A stretch of 64,000 bases of DNA, taken from positions 496,001 through 560,000 of the forward strand of contig CAVXHI010000011.1 of NCBI GenBank assembly GCA_963761655.1. Direction: 5' to 3'. Source of the DNA: RYN-122 sp963761655. GTDB lineage: Bacteria > Actinomycetota > Actinomycetes > Mycobacteriales > SCTD01. A model generated the notes under the pieces. That model did not search any database and was not told the DNA's origin. It saw only the letters and a list, made by a program, of their open reading frames with translations. The position numbers were made by a program, and so were the translations under genes. Below are positions 7,441-15,252 of this stretch, in pieces. How positions within the stretch are numbered: position 1 is the stretch's first letter; every line of letters begins with the position of its first letter.

Positions 7441-8319
7441 TCAGACCCGCTCGACCGGGCCCGCGTCGCGCCGGTCGCCAGCGGCCGCGACCCACTGCGC
7501 CACCAGGTCCGCGGCGAGGTCCGGCTCGCACCCCAGACCGACCGGGCGCCGCTCCTGCCAGTCGTCCAGGACGGGGTGCTCGTGGTCCTGCTCCGGGCGA
7601 CCCTGGCTGCAGGCGAGGCAGAGCGGCTGCACCGACCCGGTCCAGTCCTCCGCCCCGCGGTCGGCCTCGGCGAAGCGCCGCTCCAGGTCCGCGACGTCGC
7701 CGGGTCCGGCCGCCCGCACCTCGACCTGCAGCCGTGGGACCGGGCTCGGGCGCCACAGCGCGATCTCGTCGAACACCGGGACCCAGTCCTCGCCGAGCTT
7801 CCGCTCCCCCTTGGGCTCGCCGTCGTGCAGGACGACGTCGTGCCAGGCGCGGGCGCAGTCCGGCGTCGGGACGTTCTCGATCCGGCCGCGCGCCGGGTCC
7901 AGCCGGTCGCACCACACGACCTCCGTCCCGCCGTCCAGGTCGACCCGCACCGGGGTGTGGCCGATGGGCAGGGTCGGCTCACCAGGCCCGTCGTCGGGCA
8001 GGCGCACGCCGTAGCGCTGCCACAGGTCGCGGGCCGTCGGCCAGTCGTGCAGCGCCGTCGCGGCGATCCCGCCGTTCCAGCACGCCGGGGTGTTCTCCGG
8101 GTCGAGCTCCGCGGCGCGCAGGTTCGCCGCCAGGGACGGGCCCCACTGCTGCTGCCACTTGTGCATCAGCCCGAGGTCGAACGCCCAGCTGCTGCTCGGG
8201 GCCAGCTCCAGCGCCTGCTCGAGCAGGCGCACGGCGTCCCCGTACCGGCCGTCCTCGTAGGCCGCCCACCCTGCGTCGTACGCCAGCTGCTCCGGGCGCC
8301 GACGGCGGAAGAGGGCCAC
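7441..8319 (-). CDS. TPR-repeat protein of unknown function
   Basis: 292 aa from GTG at 8319. The N-terminal third holds tetratricopeptide-like helices (AYDAGWAAYEDGRYGDAVRLL, then WAFDLGLMHKWQQQWGPSL and NGGIAATALHDWPTARDLW). The rest (PIGHTPVRVDLDGGTEVVW onwards) is unrecognised and contains CLACSQG near the C-terminus, one CXXC pair that could bind metal. No signal peptide or membrane span is seen. An alternative GTG at 8349 would overlap the rmlD gene by 26 bases; 8319 leaves a 4-base gap and is preferred. It is the distal gene of the rmlB-rmlD unit, though a link to rhamnose synthesis is only positional. Confidence 0.75.
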   Translation of the reverse strand: MALFRRRRPEQLAYDAGWAAYEDGRYGDAVRLLEQALELAPSSSWAFDLGLMHKWQQQWGPSLAANLRAAELDPENTPACWNGGIAATALHDWPTARDLWQRYGVRLPDDGPGEPTLPIGHTPVRVDLDGGTEVVWCDRLDPARGRIENVPTPDCARAWHDVVLHDGEPKGERKLGEDWVPVFDEIALWRPSPVPRLQVEVRAAGPGDVADLERRFAEADRGAEDWTGSVQPLCLACSQGRPEQDHEHPVLDDWQERRPVGLGCEPDLAADLVAQWVAAAGDRRDAGPVERV

Positions 8320-8323
8320 GGAC

Positions 8324-9259
8324 TCAGGTCGCGGGACGGAAGGCGGCACCCTGGGTGGCGAAGGCCTCGGCGAGCGCCTCGCGCCAGCCCGGCATCTGCG
8401 GCAGCCCGGCCTCGTCCCACGCCCGGGTGCTCATGACGCTGTACGCCGGGCGGGGCGCCGGGCGGGGGAACGCGTCGGTGGTCGTCGGGAGCACGCGGGC
8501 CGGGTCCGCGCCGAGCTCCTCGAAGATCGCCTTCGTGAAGTCGAACCAGGTCGTCTCTCCGCGGTTCGTGCAGTGGTACGTGCCGACCGGGGCCTGCTCG
8601 CGGGTGAGCGCGAAGAGCCCTTTGGCGAGGTCGCGGCTCCAGGTGGGCGACCCGCGCTGGTCGTCGACGACGCTGACCGTCTCCCGCTCGGACTCGAGCC
8701 GGGCCATCGTCTTGACGAAGTTGCCGCCGGTGGCGCCGTAGACCCAGGCCGTCCGGACGATCCAGTGCGCCTGCGGCAGCAGCTCGCGGACGGCGAGCTC
8801 CCCCGCCAGCTTGGTCCGGCCGTAGGCGCTCTGCGGGCCGGTCGGGTCGTCGACCTCGTACGGCGGCCCGCCCACGCGGTCACCCGGGAAGACGTAGTCG
8901 GTCGAGACGTGCACCAGCGAGGCGCCCTGCGTCGCGCAGGCCTGGGCCAGCAGGGCAGGCGCCGCGGCGTTGACGGCGTACGCCGTGTCCTCGTCGCCCT
9001 CGGCGGCGTCGACGGCGGTGTAGGCGGCCGCGTTGACGACGACGAGCCGGTGGCTCTCGCTGTCGGACCGCACGACCCGGGCCCACTCCGCGACCGTGTC
9101 CTTGACCGCGAACGGGTCGGTGATGTCGAGGTCGTCGATGGTCAGGCCGCGGCAGTACGGCACCGACGTCAGGGGGGCGCAGAGCTGGACGAAGTCGGTG
9201 GACAGCTGCCCGCCCATGCCGGTGACCAGGTAGGCGGTGGTGCCCGCGGGCGACGTCAC
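8324..9259 (-). CDS. rmlD: dTDP-4-dehydrorhamnose reductase
   Basis: 311 aa extended short-chain dehydrogenase that reduces dTDP-4-keto-L-rhamnose to dTDP-L-rhamnose with NAD(P)H. Visible are the cofactor loop LVTGMGGQLS (the usual GXXGQLG), NAAAYTAVDAAEGDED, the strand HVSTDYVF, the catalytic YGRTK (Tyr-X3-Lys), RTAWVYG and SPTWSRDLAKG. GTG at 9259 overlaps the rmlB stop (GTGA), so the two are translationally coupled. The thymidylyltransferase and epimerase genes (rmlA, rmlC) are not in the window. Confidence 0.95.
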   Translation of the reverse strand: MTSPAGTTAYLVTGMGGQLSTDFVQLCAPLTSVPYCRGLTIDDLDITDPFAVKDTVAEWARVVRSDSESHRLVVVNAAAYTAVDAAEGDEDTAYAVNAAAPALLAQACATQGASLVHVSTDYVFPGDRVGGPPYEVDDPTGPQSAYGRTKLAGELAVRELLPQAHWIVRTAWVYGATGGNFVKTMARLESERETVSVVDDQRGSPTWSRDLAKGLFALTREQAPVGTYHCTNRGETTWFDFTKAIFEELGADPARVLPTTTDAFPRPAPRPAYSVMSTRAWDEAGLPQMPGWREALAEAFATQGAAFRPAT

Positions 9260-10245
9260 GACTGGCCGGCTGCGGCGTAGCGCGCCTCGGTGGCGGCCTT
9301 CTGCGCGCGCCACCAGGGCTCGTTCTGCCGGTACCAGTCGACCGTTGCCGCCAGGCCGCTGGCGAAGTCGCGGTACTGCGGCTCCCAGCCGAGCTCGGTG
9401 CGCAGCTTCGTGCTGTCGATCGCGTACCGGCGGTCGTGGCCCGCGCGGTCCGTCACGAAGTCGAAGGCGTCCTCGTCCTGCCCGAGCAGCGTCAGCACCT
9501 GCTTGACGACGTCGAGGTTGGTCTTCTCGCCGTCGGCGCCGATCAGGTACGTCTCGCCCGAGCGGCCCTTGTCGACGATGGTCCAGACGGCGCTGTTGTG
9601 GTCGTCGACGTGGATCCAGTCGCGGACGTTGAGCCCGTCGCCGTAGACCCTGGGACGCACACCGTCCAGCACGTTGGTGATCTGGCGCGGGATGAACTTC
9701 TCGGTGTGCTGGTAGGGCCCGTAGTTGTTGGAGCAGTTGCTGATGGTGGCGTGGACCCCGAACGACCGGACCCAGGCGCGGACCAGCAGGTCGCTGCCCG
9801 CCTTCGTCGCGCTGTAGGGGCTGCTGGCGTTGTAGGGGGTGTCCTCGGTGAACCGGGCGGGGTCGTCCAGGTCGAGGTCGCCGTAGACCTCGTCGGTGCT
9901 GATGTGGTGCAGCCGGGTCCCGTGCCGGCGGACGGCCTCGAGGATCGTGAACGTCCCGACGACGTTGGCCTGCAGGAACGGCGAGGGGTCGCTGAGGGAG
10001 TTGTCGTTGTGCGTCTCGGCCGCGAAGTGGACGACGACGTCGTGCTCGGCGACGAGGCGGTCGACCAGCGCGGCGTCGGTGATGTCACCGCGCACGAGCG
10101 GGGCGGCGTCGCCGAGAGAGCTGCCGTCGGCGGCGTAGGTGAGGGCGTCGAGCACCGTCACCTCGACGTCCGGCCGGTGCTGCGCGGTCCAGTGGACGAA
10201 GTTGGCACCGATGAAGCCGGCTCCGCCGGTGACGAGGGCTCTCAC
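9256..10245 (-). CDS. rmlB: dTDP-glucose 4,6-dehydratase
   Basis: 329 aa SDR enzyme converting dTDP-glucose to dTDP-4-keto-6-deoxyglucose, the second step to dTDP-rhamnose. Motifs: RALVTGGAGFIGANFV (NAD loop), VVHFAAETHNDNSL, HISTDEVYGDL, YSATKAGSDLL (catalytic Tyr-X3-Lys), NCSNNYGPYQHTEKFIP and VRDWIHVDDH. GTG at 10245 puts the glycine loop at the usual place and lies 8 bases after a TAGCCT box, fitting leaderless expression. It is divergent from the LCP gene at 10401 with about 155 bp between. Confidence 0.96.
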   Translation of the reverse strand: MRALVTGGAGFIGANFVHWTAQHRPDVEVTVLDALTYAADGSSLGDAAPLVRGDITDAALVDRLVAEHDVVVHFAAETHNDNSLSDPSPFLQANVVGTFTILEAVRRHGTRLHHISTDEVYGDLDLDDPARFTEDTPYNASSPYSATKAGSDLLVRAWVRSFGVHATISNCSNNYGPYQHTEKFIPRQITNVLDGVRPRVYGDGLNVRDWIHVDDHNSAVWTIVDKGRSGETYLIGADGEKTNLDVVKQVLTLLGQDEDAFDFVTDRAGHDRRYAIDSTKLRTELGWEPQYRDFASGLAATVDWYRQNEPWWRAQKAATEARYAAAGQS

Positions 10246-10253
10246 GCCCAGGG

Positions 10254-10259
10254 AGGCTA
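10254..10259 (-). promoter_or_regulatory. -10 box for leaderless rmlB transcript
   Basis: TAGCCT on the minus strand, 8 bases before the GTG of rmlB. No Shine-Dalgarno sequence is present in the gap. Confidence 0.5.
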
Positions 10260-10296
10260 CTGGCGCGGCGGAGCCCGGAGGAGGACACCCGCTCAG

Positions 10297-10302
10297 TAGT
10301 CT
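10297..10302 (+). promoter_or_regulatory. -10 box upstream of the LCP gene
   Basis: TAGTCT, the best TANNNT on the plus strand in the divergent rmlB-LCP gap. It would give a leader of about 95 bases. GAGGAG (10391-10396) then serves the GTG at 10401. No -35 consensus is seen. Confidence 0.35.
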
Positions 10303-10400
10303 GAGGGCTGGGCCACAGGTGGAACCGTGCTGCCGCCGCGCTCGTCCTCGGAGGCAGGGACGGCGCAGCCGCCCCGTGGGCACGACCGACGAGGAGCTCC

Positions 10401-12029
10401 GTGGCAGACGACCCGAGGGACTGGCGCGACGGCGAGCCGCCGACGTCGGCCTACCCCGAGCGCTCGCCGCTGCGCCCCGGCGGCGGGGAGCCCGACCTCC
10501 CTGCCGCGACCCAGGCGTACCGCAGCACGCTGCCGCCGCGCCGCCCGTCGCAGCCGGTCCTGCCGCCGCCGCCCACCCGCGGCCGCCGGTTCGCCCGCGT
10601 CCTGTCCTGGATCGCGATCGTCACGTCGGTGTCGGTGCTCGGCGTCGCCGGCGCCGGCTACGCCCTGGTGCGCCACTACGACGGCCGGATCGACCGCATC
10701 GCCGGCGTCCTGCCCGGCGGGACGAACCGTCCGGCCGCGGCCCCTCGCGACGCCGAGAACTTCCTGCTCGTCGGCTCGGACAGCCGCGGTGACCTCAAGG
10801 CCGGCGTCGGGGTGCAGGGCACGGGGAAGAACTTCGTGCAGGGCCAGCGTGCCGACACCGTGATCCTCGCCCACCTGTACGGCGGCCGCAGCCAGCAGGC
10901 GCAGCTGATCAGCTTCCCGCGCGACTCCTACGTGAGCATCCCCAGCCACGTGAACCCGGTCGACGGCAAGGTCGTGCCGGCGCAGATGGGCAAGCTCAAC
11001 CGGTCGTTCCAGATCGGCGGCCCGTCGCTGCTCATCGAGACCGTCGAGGAGCTCAGCCAGGTCCGGGTCGACCACTACGTGCAGATCGACTTCGAGGGCT
11101 TCAAGGGCATGGTCGACAAGCTCGGCGGCATCGACGTCTGCCTGCCGAAGGCCGCCAAGGAGAAGGACAGCGGCATCGACCTGCCCGCCGGCCGCAGCCA
11201 CGTCGGGGGCGACCAGGCGCTGGCGTTCGTGCGGCAGCGCAAGAAGCTCCCCAACGGCGACCTCGACCGGATCGCCAGGCAGCAGCAGTTCGTCGGGGCG
11301 GTGATCCGCAAGGTGCTGAGCGCCGGCACCCTGGCGAACCCGCTGCGCCTGAACGGCTTCCTCAACGTCGCCACCAGCTCGCTCCAGGTCGACGACCAGC
11401 TCGAGGTCAGCGACCTGCGCGACCTCGCGCTCCGCTTCCGGAGCTTCAACGCCGGCGGCGTCAGCTTCGCCACCGTCCCGGTCACGAGCATCAACGGCAG
11501 CAAGCGCAACGCCGCCGGCCTGCTCGAGTCGGTCGTCCTGCTCGACGACGCGAAGGGCGAGCAGCTCTTCCAGGCCGTCCGGGACGACGTCCCGCCCGGC
11601 GCCCCCGCGCCGACGCCGAAGGCCTCGGCAGCCGCCGCCCTGACGGTCCCGCCGGCCCGGGTCCGGGTCGAGGTGCTGAACGGCGCGGGGGTCGCGGGCC
11701 TCGGACGCCGCGCCGCCACCGACCTGCGCGAGGCCGGGTTCGCCGTCCTCGGCACGCCCGGCAACGAGGGCACCGGGGCGACCACCACGATCGTCCGCTA
11801 CGGCAGCGACCGCGCCGACTCCGCCCGCACCCTGGCGGCCGCCGTGCCCGGGTCCCAGCTGCAGCTGGACCCCTCGCTCACCAGCGGCAAGCTCCAGCTC
11901 CTCGTCGGCTCCGGCTACACCGGCGCCAGGGCCGTGACCGTCACGGGCGCGCCCACGAGGGCCGCCAGCCCCCGCCCCTCGGCCTCGGCCGAGGTCAAGA
12001 CCGCCGCGGTGGACCCCTGCGCAGCCTGA
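10401..12029 (+). CDS. LytR-CpsA-Psr (LCP) family cell-wall ligase
   Basis: 542 aa. LCP enzymes attach secondary wall polymers from lipid carriers to peptidoglycan, working outside the membrane. A Pro/Arg-rich cytoplasmic N-terminus (about 1-62) is followed by one membrane helix (about 65-88, VLSWIAIVTSVSVLGVAGAG). The LCP domain carries NFLLVGSDSRGD, RADTVILAHL, LISFPRDSYV (pyrophosphate-binding Arg), KLNRSF, LGGIDVCLP and VRQRKKLPNGDLDRIARQQQ. The C-terminus has a LytR_C domain (VRVEVLNGAGVAGLGRRAA onward). GTG at 10401 has GAGGAG 4 bases upstream. A natural partner for the adjoining rhamnose and glycosyltransferase genes. Confidence 0.93.
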   Translation: MADDPRDWRDGEPPTSAYPERSPLRPGGGEPDLPAATQAYRSTLPPRRPSQPVLPPPPTRGRRFARVLSWIAIVTSVSVLGVAGAGYALVRHYDGRIDRIAGVLPGGTNRPAAAPRDAENFLLVGSDSRGDLKAGVGVQGTGKNFVQGQRADTVILAHLYGGRSQQAQLISFPRDSYVSIPSHVNPVDGKVVPAQMGKLNRSFQIGGPSLLIETVEELSQVRVDHYVQIDFEGFKGMVDKLGGIDVCLPKAAKEKDSGIDLPAGRSHVGGDQALAFVRQRKKLPNGDLDRIARQQQFVGAVIRKVLSAGTLANPLRLNGFLNVATSSLQVDDQLEVSDLRDLALRFRSFNAGGVSFATVPVTSINGSKRNAAGLLESVVLLDDAKGEQLFQAVRDDVPPGAPAPTPKASAAAALTVPPARVRVEVLNGAGVAGLGRRAATDLREAGFAVLGTPGNEGTGATTTIVRYGSDRADSARTLAAAVPGSQLQLDPSLTSGKLQLLVGSGYTGARAVTVTGAPTRAASPRPSASAEVKTAAVDPCAA

Positions 12030-12697
12030 GCGACCTCACCGGCGGCCTCGTCGGCGAGCGCGACCCCGCCGCACCCCTGCTGACGCTGTACGCGCCGGAG
12101 GGGCGGGTCGAGCTGTCCGGCGCCACGACGGCGAACTGGGCGGCCAAGACGGCGAACCTGCTCGTCGACGGCCTCGGCGGGCCGCAGCGCGTGGGGCTGC
12201 TGCTGCCCCTGCACTGGCAGACCGTCGCCGTCCTGCTGGGCGTCGTGGCGTCGGGGGCGACGGCCGTCGTGGGGTCGGTCGACGACTGCGCGGCCGCCTT
12301 CGTGCTCGCCGACCGGCTGGACGAGGCCGACGGCGTCGACGAGGTGCTCGCGCTGTCCGGGCACCCCCTCGGCGCGCCCTGCGGGCCGTTGCCGGCACTG
12401 GTGCAGGACTACGCCCGCGAGGTCCCCGGGCACGGCGACCACTTCGGCGGGCCCCGGCCGCTGCCGCGGGTGGAGCCGACGGTCGACACCGTCGCCGGGC
12501 TCGGACCCGACGACCGGCTGCTCACCGTGCTCGACCCCGGGGGCCCGGACGGCCTGGCCGCCCTGCTCGGTGCCCTGCGGGCCGGAGCCGGGCTGGTCCT
12601 GGTCCGCGGCGACGCCGACCTGCCCGCCCTCGCTGCGGCCGAACGGGTGACGGCCTGCGCCGGCGTCGACCTCGCGGGGCTCCCTCGCCTGGTGTGA
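12026..12697 (+). CDS. TIGR03089-like protein, apparent CTG start
   Basis: About 223 aa, resembling the actinobacterial TIGR03089 family, a short relative of the N-terminal part of AMP-binding enzymes. Key blocks: DPAAPLLTLYAPEGRVELS, ANWAAKTANLLVDGLG, RVGLLLPLHWQTVAVLLGV. It lacks the adenylation signature of full ligases, so enzymatic activity is doubtful. The frame is coding from at least 12026, but the first ATG/GTG/TTG is at 12191, which would cut away the conserved N-terminus. CTG at 12026 overlaps the LCP stop (CTGA); CTG at 12017 is the alternative. Usually found beside LCP genes; function unknown. Confidence 0.78.
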   Translation: MSDLTGGLVGERDPAAPLLTLYAPEGRVELSGATTANWAAKTANLLVDGLGGPQRVGLLLPLHWQTVAVLLGVVASGATAVVGSVDDCAAAFVLADRLDEADGVDEVLALSGHPLGAPCGPLPALVQDYAREVPGHGDHFGGPRPLPRVEPTVDTVAGLGPDDRLLTVLDPGGPDGLAALLGALRAGAGLVLVRGDADLPALAAAERVTACAGVDLAGLPRLV

Positions 12698-12801
12698 AGA
12701 ACCTCGCCCGTCCCGCCGAGACACCCTGCAGACCGGGACCGCGTGACAGACTGTCCCCGACGGCGACCCCCTGCCGCACCTCGACCTGGAGCACCCTGAC
12801 C

Positions 12802-13686
12802 GTGTCCTTCGCCCCCGCCCGCCGCGCCCCCCTGACGGCGCTGCTGCTGCTCGTCGCGGCGGTCCTGTCCGGCTGCACCGGTGCGCAGGCGAAGGAGTCC
12901 CGGACGGGCGCCTCCCCCGTCGCGGGCGAGCACTCCCTGCGGGTCGAGGGCCGGGAGCGGAACTACCTGCTCAAGCCCGCCACCGGCCTCGCCAAGGACC
13001 AGAAGGCCGCTGTCGTCGTCGTCCTGCACCAGGAGGGCGGCACGCCCGGCGGGGTCGAGACCGAGACCGAGCTGGCCGGCCTCACCTCCCAGGGCGCGAC
13101 GCTGGTCTACCCCGCCGGCTTCGACCGCTCCTGGGACGCCGGCGAGTGCTGCGGCCTGCCCCGCCGCGAGGGCATCGACGACGTCGCCTTCGTGGACGCC
13201 GTCCTGAAGGACGTCGCCTCCCGCACGCCGGTCGACCGCTCGCGGACCGCGATGGTCGGCTACTCCAGCGGCGGCATGCTCGCCTACCGCTACGTCTGCG
13301 CCCGCCCGGGGGAGCTGGCCGCCGCGGTCGTCGTGAGCGGCTCGCTCGAGAGCCCCTGCGCCAAGGACATCAGCGTCCCCGACGTCCTCACCCTGCACGG
13401 CCAGAAGGACGGCACGATCGGCCTCGAGAAGTCGAACTTCGTCCAGGCCCTCGGCCTGTCGCCGAAGCCGGTCAACGCCACGCTCAAGGAGCTCACCTCG
13501 AGCGCCGGCTGCTCGGCCCCGACGCTGGCCAAGGAGACCGCGGCCGACGTCTACACGTGGTCGGGCTGCCGCGGCGGCACCGTCGAGGCCCGGCTCATCG
13601 CCGGACAGGGCCACGGCTGGGGCAAGCTCGGGGCGTCCCGGCAGACGCAGGACTTCCTGCGCAGCCAGCTGCTGTCCGGCTCCTAG
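12802..13686 (+). CDS. secreted lipoprotein esterase, PHB depolymerase/LpqC-like
   Basis: 294 aa alpha/beta hydrolase of the poly(3-hydroxybutyrate) depolymerase / feruloyl esterase group. A lipoprotein signal peptide ends in the lipobox LSGC (Cys about residue 25), so it would be anchored outside the membrane. The catalytic serine is in GYSSGGM, preceded by ATLVYPAGFDRSW and followed by HGQKDGTI (Asp candidate) and GQGHGWG (His). GTG at 12802 starts directly at the signal peptide, and GGAG lies about 10 bases upstream; an upstream in-frame ATG (12694) adds a non-signal tail and is rejected. Natural substrate unknown. Its stop overlaps the stop of a convergent 53-aa gene. Confidence 0.88.
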   Translation: MSFAPARRAPLTALLLLVAAVLSGCTGAQAKESRTGASPVAGEHSLRVEGRERNYLLKPATGLAKDQKAAVVVVLHQEGGTPGGVETETELAGLTSQGATLVYPAGFDRSWDAGECCGLPRREGIDDVAFVDAVLKDVASRTPVDRSRTAMVGYSSGGMLAYRYVCARPGELAAAVVVSGSLESPCAKDISVPDVLTLHGQKDGTIGLEKSNFVQALGLSPKPVNATLKELTSSAGCSAPTLAKETAADVYTWSGCRGGTVEARLIAGQGHGWGKLGASRQTQDFLRSQLLSGS

Positions 13687-13844
13687 CCCTCGGCGCGCGC
13701 CGGGCGCTCACTGCGGTACAGCTCCCGGCTGTGCGGCCCCTGCGGGTCCGCCAGGTCGAGCAGGAGCGTCAGGGGCACGCCCGAGCGGAGCAGGGCCGAC
13801 GTCAGGCTCTCGCGCTGGGCGGGGACGGTGGTCGTGGGTGCCAC
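13683..13844 (-). CDS. small 53-aa protein of unknown function
   Basis: GTG at 13844 is preceded by a near-ideal ribosome site AGGAGG at 5-6 bases, the strongest in the window. The product reads APTTTVPAQRESLTSALLRS, then GVPLTLLLDLADPQGPHS, ending RAEG. Third positions are almost all G or C. It is soluble, with one hydrophobic helix-like stretch (VPLTLLLDL), and matches no family I can name with confidence. It ends tail-to-tail with the esterase gene and is 90 bp from the amidase gene on the same strand. Confidence 0.7.
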   Translation of the reverse strand: MAPTTTVPAQRESLTSALLRSGVPLTLLLDLADPQGPHSRELYRSERPARAEG

Positions 13845-13934
13845 GGGGACCTCCTGCAGGTCTGACGGTGTTCCGACATGTCCTGCTTCGGCCGGTCCGC
13901 ACCCCGTCTGCTGAGCCGAACGGGTCTTCCTCGA

Positions 13935-15185
13935 TCAGCGGTCGAGCGCGGCCGCCACGTCGAGCACGAGGCCGTCCGCCCCTGGCCGGCCCACCACCTG
14001 GACGCCCACGGGGAGCCCGTCGGCGTCGACCCCGGCTCGCACGGTGCAGGCCGGCAGGCCCCCGAGGTTGACCGGGACGGTCCACGGCAGCACGAGGTCG
14101 CGCAGCGGAGCCTCGACGCCGTCGTACCGTCCGGTGTCCGGCTGGGCCGTCGTCGCCGGGCCGCAGAGCGCGACGGGGGCGAGCAGGACGTCGACGTCCT
14201 CGAACAGCATCGCCAGGTGACGCCGCAGCTCGGCCCGGACCTCCTGCGCGGCACGCAGCTGCTCGGCCGTGATCTGCTCGCAGCGCTCGAGCTGCCCTCG
14301 GACGTCGTCCCCGTACTGCTCCGCGTGCGCCGGCCAGCGCCCGGTCGCGCGGTGCCACCCCAAGGCCTCCGCGCCCTGCACGACGCCGTACGCCCGCACG
14401 AGCTCCGCGTGCAGCGGCCAGGTCTGCTCGCTGAGGCGCAGGCCCGCGCTCTCGGCGACGTCCTGCAGCCCGGGCGCTCCCACGACCCCGAGCCGCAACC
14501 CGCTCACGGGCCGGGGCGCCGGGAGCGGCCGGCCGGACAGCACCTCGAACGCCAACCGGGCGTCCTCGACGTCGCCCGTGAGCGGCCCCCCGGTGTCGAG
14601 CGACGGCGCGAGCGGCACGACGCCGTCGAGCGGGACGCTGCCGTGGGTCGGCTTGAACCCGACGACGCCGCACCAGGCGGCGGGCAGGCGGATCGACGCT
14701 CCGGTGTCGGTGCCGACCGCGAGGGGCACCACGCCGGCCGCGACCGCGGCGGCCGATCCTCCGCTCGAGCCGCCCGCGACCCGGCCGAGGTCCGCCGGGT
14801 TGGCCGTCCCGCCGGTGCGGGGGTGGCGGGTCGTGATGCCCCAGGCGAACTCGTGCGTCCGGGTCCGGCCCAGGACCACGGCCCCGGCGGCCCGCAGCCG
14901 GGCGACCACCGGGCTGTCCGCGGTGGCGGGCGGACCGGCCGGCACCTCGCTGCCGGCCCGGGTGACCTGCCCGGCCACGTCGAAGAGGTCCTTGACCCCC
15001 ACGGGCACGCCCTGAAGCGGCCCCGGGAGGCAGGAGCGGGCCTGGGCCCGGGCGCCCTCGGCGTCGACCAGGGCGAAGGCGCCCCACGGATCGTCGCCGA
15101 GCCGCGCGAGGGCCTGCTCCACGAGGTCGACGGGGTCGAGGGCGCCCGACCGGACACCGGCGGCCAGGGCTCGGGCGGTCTCCAC
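13935..15185 (-). CDS. amidase (amidase-signature family)
   Basis: 416 aa amidase-signature enzyme, hydrolysing an amide to acid plus ammonia or amine. The Ser-cisSer-Lys triad is visible: Lys in GVPVGVKDLFD (about residue 63), cis-Ser in RVAGGSSGGSAAAVAAG and the nucleophile in GTDTGASIRLPAAWCGVVG. GatA of the tRNA amidotransferase is longer, with other conserved blocks, so this is a stand-alone amidase (AtzE-like or other). ATG at 15185. No gatB or gatC lies nearby. Substrate unknown. Confidence 0.92.
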   Translation of the reverse strand: METARALAAGVRSGALDPVDLVEQALARLGDDPWGAFALVDAEGARAQARSCLPGPLQGVPVGVKDLFDVAGQVTRAGSEVPAGPPATADSPVVARLRAAGAVVLGRTRTHEFAWGITTRHPRTGGTANPADLGRVAGGSSGGSAAAVAAGVVPLAVGTDTGASIRLPAAWCGVVGFKPTHGSVPLDGVVPLAPSLDTGGPLTGDVEDARLAFEVLSGRPLPAPRPVSGLRLGVVGAPGLQDVAESAGLRLSEQTWPLHAELVRAYGVVQGAEALGWHRATGRWPAHAEQYGDDVRGQLERCEQITAEQLRAAQEVRAELRRHLAMLFEDVDVLLAPVALCGPATTAQPDTGRYDGVEAPLRDLVLPWTVPVNLGGLPACTVRAGVDADGLPVGVQVVGRPGADGLVLDVAAALDR

Positions 15186-15204
15186 GCACCGACCCTAGAC
15201 ACGA

Positions 15205-15240
15205 CAGCGCCCGCTGCCCCGGACCGGGGAGCGGGCGCTG
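15205..15240 (-). terminator. strong hairpin terminator after acyl-CoA dehydrogenase
   Basis: 11-bp perfect outer stem (15205-15215 with 15230-15240) stacked on an inner CCCC/GGGG stem. It lies just downstream of the minus-strand acyl-CoA dehydrogenase stop and before the amidase start. Confidence 0.8.
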
Positions 15241-15252
15241 GTCGGTCTGGTC

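Noticed and set aside
7161..7982. Minus-strand open frame covering the DUF6131-like gene and the TPR gene
   Set aside because: Product is Arg/Ser/Thr-rich without motifs; it crosses a strong terminator hairpin, and two genuine genes explain the region.
10327..10863. Plus-strand open frame overlapping the start of the LCP gene
   Set aside because: Different frame from the LCP protein, Arg/Pro/Ser-rich and without motifs; the LCP gene with its GAGGAG site explains the region.
12694..12801. N-terminal extension of the lipoprotein esterase from ATG 12694
   Set aside because: It would put 36 non-signal residues before an otherwise perfect lipoprotein signal peptide; GTG 12802 fits.
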